IMG/VR virus record: IMGVR_UViG_3300033141_001863
Span: 1-41,421 of that record
From: a virus
Reading direction: 5' to 3' (one strand)
Length of the DNA stretch: 41,421 nt
Position 1 is the first letter of the stretch. Each line of letters begins with the position of its first letter. Shown piece by piece: positions 36,882 to 41,421 of the stretch. Position numbers and translations under genes: made by a program. The notes beneath the pieces were generated by a model. It was not told the DNA's origin, ran no database searches, and saw nothing but the letters and a program-made list of their open reading frames with translations.

Positions 36882-37411
36882 GCTCTACTCGCTATCTCCA
36901 TCGCGCCTTCCGGCGTAAGATGAATGCCGTCGGTGAATTTGCGGATGTTTTCGCATTCGACGATCGCATCGCTCTGGCCGCTCATAAGCTCATGAAGTCC
37001 CCGATTGTATTCCTTGATGCGGTCCAGCGCCTTTCTCGTGTAGCCTGGTGAACCGAAGCCCAGCGGCAGGGGAATCGTCATCACATAGGGGCGCTTCCCC
37101 AAAACATTACACCACTCGACGATTAGACCAACATTTCCGAGATAAAGCTGCAGGGGCGTATTGATCTCATCCTTGGCATCATTCGTTCCGATTAGAACAA
37201 AGACCTCCTTCGCTGGGGAGGCCCGCAGTTTATCGAGGGCCAGGCGAACAAGCTGCGAGCTCGTACGGCCATCCTTCGCCTCGATGTCAGGAAGCACTAC
37301 CGCCTCTTTCTTGGCAATCTGAGCCATGTATATAGGCCAGCACAATCCGAATGGGTCTCTGCTTCCAGCTGTCAGACTATCTCCAAGGAAAAGCATCTCA
37401 ATCCAGTTCAT
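36845..37411 (-). CDS. SGNH/GDSL-family hydrolase, 188 aa
   Basis: Esterase or carbohydrate deacetylase-type enzyme. Block I 'FLGDSLTAG' (Ser12), block II Gly48 ('KDGRTSS'), block III 'LIGTNDAKD' (Gly75, Asn77), block V 'DGIHLTPEG' (Asp161, His164): all catalytic and oxyanion residues present. No signal peptide, so cytoplasmic. In sugar operons these enzymes add or remove acetyl groups. Start overlaps the upstream gene as ATGA. Confidence 0.88.
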   Translation of the reverse strand: MNWIEMLFLGDSLTAGSRDPFGLCWPIYMAQIAKKEAVVLPDIEAKDGRTSSQLVRLALDKLRASPAKEVFVLIGTNDAKDEINTPLQLYLGNVGLIVEWCNVLGKRPYVMTIPLPLGFGSPGYTRKALDRIKEYNRGLHELMSGQSDAIVECENIRKFTDGIHLTPEGAMEIASRAWRKVRERRTFI

Positions 37412-38433
37412 GACTCACTCCATTCAATGATATCTTCTGCGTCGTGTTCCTTCGAGAGCATGCTCTGAAACTCCGCCTCCCTGTCCTTCTCTTCCCAATA
37501 CTGAATAACTTTCTCGATGCCATCATCGACGGTTATCTTTGGCTCCCAACGCAGCAGCTTAGCGGCCCTACTGATATCGGGCCGCCTTCGGCTTATTGGG
37601 TCCCATTTGCTCATGTCGTAGTCGATGGGCACCGACAGCTTGCCCGCAATGATTTCGGCCACCTCGCTGATCATCAATTCCAAATGGCCGCCGATGTTGA
37701 TAGGACCCTGGAACTGATGCTCCATCGCCGCCATTATGCCTCTCACGCAGTCATCGACATATAGCAGCGTCCTTGTCGTTGAACCCATGCCCCATATTGT
37801 CACCTTGCCCTTGTAAATTGCATCCCGCACCATGCTTGGAACGAGACGGCCATTTGCCCTCATCCTTGGGCCAAAGGTGTTGAAGATGCGAACAACGGCG
37901 CTCATCACATTTTTCTCTATGCGATATGTATTGAGCATTGTCTCGGCTGCTCGCTTGCCCTCGTCATATCCCCCCCTTGCTCCCATGTGATCGAAGCGGC
38001 CCGGCTCCTCCTCGGTGGTCGGCACATTTTCGGCATTGCCATAAACCTCGCTGGATGATGCGAACAGCAGCTTGGTCCTCTGTTCGCCCTCAATTTCCAT
38101 CCTGGCCAGGACATATCGCACGACTTCTTCAATTTGGCGGATTGAAACAACGAACGCCTCCGCCGGCCATTTTATGAAATCAGTCGCCGATACGACACCG
38201 GCCATCATGTAAATCTTGTCCCAGTGCCGATCGGCATTCAGGCTCCAGGAACGGCGGATAACATTCTCCACCGAAACGCTGAAAGCATCCGACGCCCGAA
38301 GCGCTGCGATATTGTCCGGGTAGCAATAGACCATTGAATCGATGACATGGACGGAATCGCCCTTAGAGATATGAGCCTCCGCCAGATGGCTTCCGATGAA
38401 ACCGGCCCCGCCGATAATGAGTATTTCTTCCAT
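37408..38433 (-). CDS. NAD-dependent sugar-nucleotide epimerase/decarboxylase (UXS-like), 341 aa
   Basis: Extended short-chain dehydrogenase. NAD loop 'GGAGFIGSHLAE' (8-19), catalytic Ser/Thr region 'FASSSEVYG' (124-132), Y-x-x-x-K 'GYDEGKRAAE' (Tyr156, Lys160), and 'RIFNTFGPRMRANGRLVP' (182-199). The YDEGKR and FNTFGPRM forms are those of UDP-glucuronate decarboxylase (UDP-xylose synthase) and relatives, so conversion of UDP-glucuronate to UDP-xylose is the best guess; 4,6-dehydratase or epimerase is possible. First gene after the terminator at 38451-38472, with CAGGAGGCGAA before the ATG. Confidence 0.85.
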   Translation of the reverse strand: MEEILIIGGAGFIGSHLAEAHISKGDSVHVIDSMVYCYPDNIAALRASDAFSVSVENVIRRSWSLNADRHWDKIYMMAGVVSATDFIKWPAEAFVVSIRQIEEVVRYVLARMEIEGEQRTKLLFASSSEVYGNAENVPTTEEEPGRFDHMGARGGYDEGKRAAETMLNTYRIEKNVMSAVVRIFNTFGPRMRANGRLVPSMVRDAIYKGKVTIWGMGSTTRTLLYVDDCVRGIMAAMEHQFQGPINIGGHLELMISEVAEIIAGKLSVPIDYDMSKWDPISRRRPDISRAAKLLRWEPKITVDDGIEKVIQYWEEKDREAEFQSMLSKEHDAEDIIEWSES

Positions 38434-38450
38434 TTCGCCTCCTGGCGCAC

Positions 38451-38472
38451 AAAAGCCCAGCCTGAGCTGGGC
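38451..38472 (-). terminator. Rho-independent-type terminator before the late operon
   Basis: Minus-strand GCCCAGC (38472-38466), loop TCAG, GCTGGGC (38461-38455), then TTTT (38454-38451). It stands between the RarA-like gene and the first late gene. Since no clear promoter follows, late transcription would have to pass it, by leakiness or antitermination. Confidence 0.75.
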
Positions 38473-38487
38473 CTCCGTGCCTTGAAT

Positions 38488-38503
38488 TGCTACTCGTGTA
38501 GCA
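38488..38503 (-). other. Small 6-bp hairpin beside the terminator
   Basis: TGCTAC (38488-38493) and GTAGCA (38498-38503) pair perfectly with a 4-base loop. It lies between the RarA-like stop and the terminator, so the two stems follow each other in the transcript end. It may be a processing or antitermination signal. Confidence 0.45.
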
Positions 38504-38529
38504 CTTTTGCCATTCCCACTCCAGCCGCC

Positions 38530-39165
38530 TTAGAACAGATTGATTTGTGGATCATCTTCGGTCGGTCTGTAACTGGGTTCTCTGGCACTTTTTCCATCTG
38601 CCGTGTGATAGCCGTCCCCTAGCTCAGGGTCCCAGCCTCGGTACTTGGAGGGGAAGGCTTCGTTCTCTAGTTTAGCACCTTCCAACCAAAAGTGCTCCAC
38701 CCCTCGGCCCATCTTCCGGCCCCTTGCCGTATGCATGTCCAGGGCGTAGTCGGGAACCTCACGCCGACCCTTTACACGCCGCATCCGAAGGACATGATTT
38801 GTGAAGTCGTCCGCCTCGCGGGATTTGGGGGACCGTGCCATCTCAAGGATAACGTATCCCAGCATGCAGAGGTCATACTTGTCATGCTTGGGGCGTTTTT
38901 TGGCCGATGGGTCCTTGAGCAGCGTGAGGATGTGATTGCAGAGATTGACGACAGTGTTCACGAGCTGATGATTGGCCGCGCCGATGTCCTCCGTTGCGAT
39001 GACAACGAGCCGCTTCCAGAGGTAGGCGTGATAGCCGGCCAGGGCGAACTCCAGCGCCCAGTACATCGCCTCCTCCTCCAGGCCCCTGCGGATTGACTTC
39101 TGAAGGGCCGAGGCCGCCTCCCCGAAGTCGTGGCCGAATTTGGTGACTTGCTGATATGCTGCCAT
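38530..39165 (-). CDS. Stand-alone RarA/MgsA C-terminal-like protein, 211 aa
   Basis: Resembles the C-terminal, non-ATPase half of RarA/MgsA/WRNIP1 replication-repair factors. Matching run: 'SALQKSIRRGLEEEAMYWALEFALAG' and 'LWKRLVVIATEDIGAANHQLVN' (19-70), then 'VILEMARSPKSREAD' and 'EVPDYALDM' later. The AAA+ part is absent. It may act on host or phage forks or clamp loader by mimicry (inference). It is expressed from its own strong promoter. ATG at 39165 follows GGAAGGAGCAGAA. Confidence 0.8.
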   Translation of the reverse strand: MAAYQQVTKFGHDFGEAASALQKSIRRGLEEEAMYWALEFALAGYHAYLWKRLVVIATEDIGAANHQLVNTVVNLCNHILTLLKDPSAKKRPKHDKYDLCMLGYVILEMARSPKSREADDFTNHVLRMRRVKGRREVPDYALDMHTARGRKMGRGVEHFWLEGAKLENEAFPSKYRGWDPELGDGYHTADGKSAREPSYRPTEDDPQINLF

Positions 39166-39202
39166 TTCTGCTCCTTCCTGTCCATTGGATTGTCCTAGAT
39201 TA

Positions 39203-39231
39203 ATTATATACTACTCGCCCCTTTACGTCAA
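39203..39231 (-). promoter_or_regulatory. Strong sigma70-type promoter for the RarA-like gene
   Basis: Minus-strand TTGACG (39231-39226), 17-base spacer, TATAAT (39208-39203), followed by TAA and TCTAGGACAA, a motif shared with the early promoter at 6711-6682. The -35 box touches the 3' end of the HTH regulator gene. Confidence 0.82.
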
Positions 39232-39608
39232 TTGGTCTTGGACTTTTTCCGGCGATATCTTCTGGCGTGATTGCGATTGAGAAAGACATGGCGGCTGCTG
39301 CTGGGAATGAAGGCCATGCCGCAACCGCAGGCGCACAGCCTGGCAGGACGATTGCAATATAGCAGCTTGTCATTAGTCTCGGCCGAATATGGGAGCCTTA
39401 CTTTTTGCAAGGTCACATGGTGATGCTGGCCCATGTTGTTGATCGCGCTTATCAATCTTTCTGTGAGCGGCAGCGATCCATTCTCGACAGCCGCGAGATA
39501 GCCCCTTGAATAGCCCAATAGTCTGCTCATCTCCGAAGCCGATAATCCCAGTTTTTGTCGTTTACGGCGGATGTCCTCCCTGCTACGTATGATTTGATGC
39601 TTTTGCAT
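39228..39608 (-). CDS. HTH (Xre/Cro-type) regulator with C-terminal zinc knuckle, 126 aa
   Basis: N-terminal Xre-type HTH: 'IRRKRQKLGLSASEMSRLLGYSRGYLAAVENGSLPLTERLISAI' (about 13-56). The C-terminal part has 'LCACGCGMAFIPSSSRHVFLNRNHARRYRRKK', a Cys/His cluster likely binding zinc, with a basic tail. ATG at 39608 follows TGGAGAAAATC; a start at 39629 has none. Located immediately upstream of the 39231 promoter, it may repress that promoter or the similar one at 6711. No lysogeny genes were found, so repressor in the lysogenic sense is unproven. Confidence 0.75.
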   Translation of the reverse strand: MQKHQIIRSREDIRRKRQKLGLSASEMSRLLGYSRGYLAAVENGSLPLTERLISAINNMGQHHHVTLQKVRLPYSAETNDKLLYCNRPARLCACGCGMAFIPSSSRHVFLNRNHARRYRRKKSKTN

Positions 39609-39631
39609 GATTTTCTCCACACGGCGCAAAA

Positions 39632-40015
39632 TTAGGCGGTTCTAGCACCCCATCGAGCCTTCCGCCAGCAGTATTCATCTATTTCTGGAGCCTGGGCCAT
39701 ATAGTCGAGCACAGCCGGCCCGCCATAGATAGATGAAAGTCTTGCGATGAACCAGCGACGATATCGCTTTCGCTTCGTCAAGAATTTGGTGAAGCGATAA
39801 CAAACGAGGCTGCAATTCATCTCGCTCCAGAAGTAGCTCCTCTTCGGCTGCGGCAGGCATTCAATGACCGGCCAGGGGAAAATGACCGGCCAGACTATCA
39901 GGGAGCCGGCGCACTGATGCTCTTCGAATTCCTGGCCCTCACATGCGCTCCCATTTGCCGCCTTCCTTCTTGGGTCCTCAAGCAGCGACTTTCTGATCTC
40001 CCTCAATTCGGCCAT
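39632..40015 (-). CDS. Hypothetical protein, 127 aa
   Basis: Unrecognised. The N-terminus 'MAELREIRKSLLEDPRRKA' is charged and helical; the middle has several Cys, Trp and Pro ('CAGSLIVWPVIFPWPVIECLP'); the C-terminal half is basic ('FLTKRKRYRRWFIARLSSIYGGPAVLDYM'). ATG at 40015 begins just after the previous stop; the in-frame ATG at 40036 would overlap that gene and has no site. Confidence 0.55.
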   Translation of the reverse strand: MAELREIRKSLLEDPRRKAANGSACEGQEFEEHQCAGSLIVWPVIFPWPVIECLPQPKRSYFWSEMNCSLVCYRFTKFLTKRKRYRRWFIARLSSIYGGPAVLDYMAQAPEIDEYCWRKARWGARTA

Positions 40016-40019
40016 ATTC

Positions 40020-40202
40020 TCAGCCCCTAAAAGCATCTGCTATAAGAGAACCTGCGGCGCAAGCCCAGGCCATAGCCAAGGACCCGAACAGGAAGAATCC
40101 ACGGCCACTCAGCTTCATCCAATATAGGCAAACGCTCGTTAGGGCAATGCATCCCAGGACCGCCATCCATCTCAAAAGCATGGGCCCAATCTTGACGCTC
40201 AT
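40020..40202 (-). CDS. Small two-span membrane protein, 60 aa
   Basis: Two hydrophobic segments: 'PMLLRWMAVLGCIALTSVCLYW' (7-28) and 'GFFLFGSLAMAWACAAGSLIAD' (35-56), joined by a short basic loop. ATG at 40202 has GAGAGGAGAGAAAAGA and overlaps the upstream stop as ATGA. Function unknown; the coupled 35-residue gene upstream is also a membrane protein. Confidence 0.6.
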   Translation of the reverse strand: MSVKIGPMLLRWMAVLGCIALTSVCLYWMKLSGRGFFLFGSLAMAWACAAGSLIADAFRG

Positions 40203-40306
40203 TCTTTTCTCTCCTCTCTCATTGCTATCAGGACGATCACTAAAATTCCCAGCAAGGCTCCCATTACAATGGCGATCGTCGCCGCCAAAGCGAAAATCTC
40301 TATCAT
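40199..40306 (-). CDS. Single-span micro-membrane protein, 35 aa
   Basis: MIEIFALAATIAIVMGALLG then ILVIVLIAM and a charged tail REERKE: one membrane helix of about 25 residues. ATG at 40306 is preceded by GGAGAAGGAAGG and overlaps the upstream stop (ATGA); the stop overlaps the next start (ATGA). Coupling on both sides and clean topology make it likely to be real despite its size. Membrane-subunit-like or inhibitor roles are guesses. Confidence 0.6.
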   Translation of the reverse strand: MIEIFALAATIAIVMGALLGILVIVLIAMREERKE

Positions 40307-41037
40307 CCTTCCTTCTCCTTTCCCGCCATCGGCAAATCATCCCATGTCCGGCCATCCAACAAGCGCCCGCCCCAGGCCCCATCAACCTTACTCATCCCTC
40401 CCCACTGCTTGAAGAAAAATGGAATATCATACGCGAGGCACTGATCTCTGATGTCCCGAACCCACTCCGGCTTCATCGGCCTGGCGTTGGGGCCGCTCTC
40501 GCCTCCAACGATGCACCAGTTGAGCGTCGGGAGGAATGAATAGAGATCCGGCAACGGTCCCAAAAGAGGTTCGGCGCTCACGAAACGGACTCTTGCCGGA
40601 AAATCCTCCAGGGCAACGAGACGGCACATGTTATCTCTATCTTCAACGGTCACGCCGATCCAAACGTGCGGCCACCCATTGTCCCAGTCCCAATCGGATG
40701 GCAGAATGTTTCTCAGGCTATGCGGTCGCTTCGTAAGGATCATGTATGTATGCCAGTCGGCTCGCCGCATGATTTCCCAGGCTTCATCAACCCAGCTCAT
40801 AGGTACTCGCTCATAGGCGAAATCGCTCCATGAACAGACGAAGATGCGCCTTGGGTCCTTCCACTTCAGCGGCTCCTCAAATGTCGTCTTACTGCGGCGT
40901 AGCTTGGTCGGGTCGTGGCCGAAGCGCTTCTGCTCGCGGAACATGTAGCAGTTGGCACAACCCGCGCTGACCTTTGTGCATCCTATCCAGGGGTTCCAGG
41001 TTGCATCCGCCCACTCTATTCCTGTCGTTTTGCCCAT
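40303..41037 (-). CDS. Phage Gp37/Gp68 family (DUF5131) protein, 244 aa
   Basis: Family hallmark start 'IEWADATWNPWIGCTKVSAG' (7-26) followed by 'CANCYMFRE', giving Cys20, Cys27, Cys30, which resembles an iron-sulfur or radical-SAM-like cluster; later 'VFVCSWSDFA'-type ('RIFVCSWSDFAYE'), 'TKRPHSLRNILP', 'WIGVTVEDRDN', 'SAEPLLGPLPDL' and 'VGGESGPNARPMKPEWVRDIRDQC'. These proteins are common in phages and mobile elements; their chemistry is unknown. ATG at 41037 chosen; GTG at 41040 is alternative. Confidence 0.88.
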   Translation of the reverse strand: MGKTTGIEWADATWNPWIGCTKVSAGCANCYMFREQKRFGHDPTKLRRSKTTFEEPLKWKDPRRIFVCSWSDFAYERVPMSWVDEAWEIMRRADWHTYMILTKRPHSLRNILPSDWDWDNGWPHVWIGVTVEDRDNMCRLVALEDFPARVRFVSAEPLLGPLPDLYSFLPTLNWCIVGGESGPNARPMKPEWVRDIRDQCLAYDIPFFFKQWGGMSKVDGAWGGRLLDGRTWDDLPMAGKEKEG

Positions 41038-41078
41038 CACTCATCATCCTTTCTCCCCCGGCCAAATCTTGCTGTTCG

Positions 41079-41300
41079 CTAATAAACCACCGTCTCTTTC
41101 TCATCGCCCTCTTCAGGCGCTAACTCCCTGCCGCATTCGGCGCAGAAGTATCGGTGGTCATGGTCAGTAATTGATAATGTCGTATAGGGTGGCCACGGTA
41201 GGCTCGCGCGCGTTCTTGACCACTCGTGTCGAATAGCCGCTTTCGGGTGGTCGGGACAAACATAGGGCAAGCCCCGACCTTTCTTCTTTGTGCCCATCAT
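41079..41300 (-). CDS. Small zinc-ribbon protein, 73 aa
   Basis: Basic N-terminus, then 'LPYVCPDHPKAAIRHEWS' and 'DHRYFCAECGRELAPEEG', with Cys/His spacing of a zinc ribbon. ATG at 41300 overlaps the ParB-like stop as ATGA and has AGGAGGGAGGATGA in front. Function unknown. Confidence 0.62.
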   Translation of the reverse strand: MMGTKKKGRGLPYVCPDHPKAAIRHEWSRTRASLPWPPYTTLSITDHDHRYFCAECGRELAPEEGDEKETVVY

Positions 41301-41421
41301 TCATCCTCCCTCCTGTCCATACATTCCAGCCAGGCGATGCCGACTGCTATTGTCTCGACCAACTCTTTGCGGACGTCGGCCTGCGTCACGCCAGGATAGC
41401 CGAAGTGGACGCCGAGCATGG
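41297..41421 (-). CDS. 3' part of the ParB-like gene (continues from position 1)
   Basis: An open frame enters from the window edge and ends TGA at 41299-41297. If position 41421 follows position 1 on the minus strand, codon 140 is completed as ACC and the frame continues with MLGVHFGYPGVTQADVRKEL and 20 more residues, ending 'LECMDRREDE'. This gives a 180-residue protein with the ParB box and HTH in the first part. The stop overlaps the next gene's ATG as ATGA. The alternative is a separate gene cut by the window edge. Confidence 0.7.
   Translation of the reverse strand, partial: MLGVHFGYPGVTQADVRKELVETIAVGIAWLECMDRREDE

Noticed and set aside
39228-39608. HTH protein as proof of lysogeny
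   Set aside because: No integrase, excisionase, att-like repeat or divergent cI/cro arrangement is visible; it may simply regulate early promoters.
40203-40385. N-terminal extension of the 60-residue membrane protein to 121 residues
   Set aside because: The extension overlaps the DUF5131 gene and the 35-residue gene, has odd composition, and ATG 40202 has a strong ribosome site.

Overview
The window reads as a tailed double-stranded DNA bacteriophage with a long non-contractile tail (siphovirus-like, Caudoviricetes). Every gene I accept lies on the minus strand, so transcription runs from high to low coordinates. No tRNA, rRNA, CRISPR array, insertion sequence, integrase, DNA polymerase, primase or replicative helicase was recognised. 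The host cannot be named. Pro/Thr-rich linkers (PTPTATP type) in an exported lytic protein and canonical sigma70-like promoters and Shine-Dalgarno (SD) sequences suggest a bacterium, possibly Chloroflexota (low confidence).

The two ends appear to belong together. The ParB-like gene that runs off position 1 continues in frame from position 41421 to a stop at 41297, giving one protein of about 180 residues. The window is therefore probably a complete, circularly permuted genome of about 41.4 kb cut inside this gene.

Layout in order of transcription. (1) Early/recombination region: promoter at 6711-6682, then about a dozen small genes (6641-2778), a second promoter (2763-2735), YqaJ-family exonuclease, RecT-family annealing protein and the ParB-like protein. 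Across the junction it continues into small genes, a Gp37/Gp68 (DUF5131) protein, two tiny membrane proteins, an unknown protein and an HTH regulator (41300-39228). (2) Promoter at 39231-39203 and a stand-alone RarA/MgsA C-terminal-like protein, closed by a terminator at 38472-38451. (3) Glycan-modification and packaging region (38433-31458): NDP-sugar decarboxylase/epimerase, SGNH hydrolase, glycosyltransferase, second ParB-like protein, small and large terminase, sulfotransferase, small membrane protein and methyltransferase. (4) Head (31415-21935): zinc ribbon, portal, MuF-like head protein, four small genes, a 929-residue protease/scaffold/capsid fusion, and head completion and connector proteins. 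(5) Tail (21938-10833): neck, terminator-like protein, two paralogous tail-tube proteins, a tail-assembly chaperone with a -1 frameshift extension, tape measure, and a hub/tip protein with LamG- and carbohydrate-binding-like domains. (6) Lysis (10819-6946): GH25 lysozyme, two membrane proteins, a conserved phage protein, and a secreted hydrolase fused in frame to a holin-like protein, ending at a terminator (6906-6877).

Most unusual: (a) repeated in-frame gene fusions without a stop codon that keep a good SD and ATG for the downstream part; (b) the late-operon cassette of sugar, acyl, sulfate and methyl transfer genes; (c) two copies of a hairpin element that carry the upstream gene's stop codon in one arm; (d) the capsid-gene leader with mutually exclusive hairpins.
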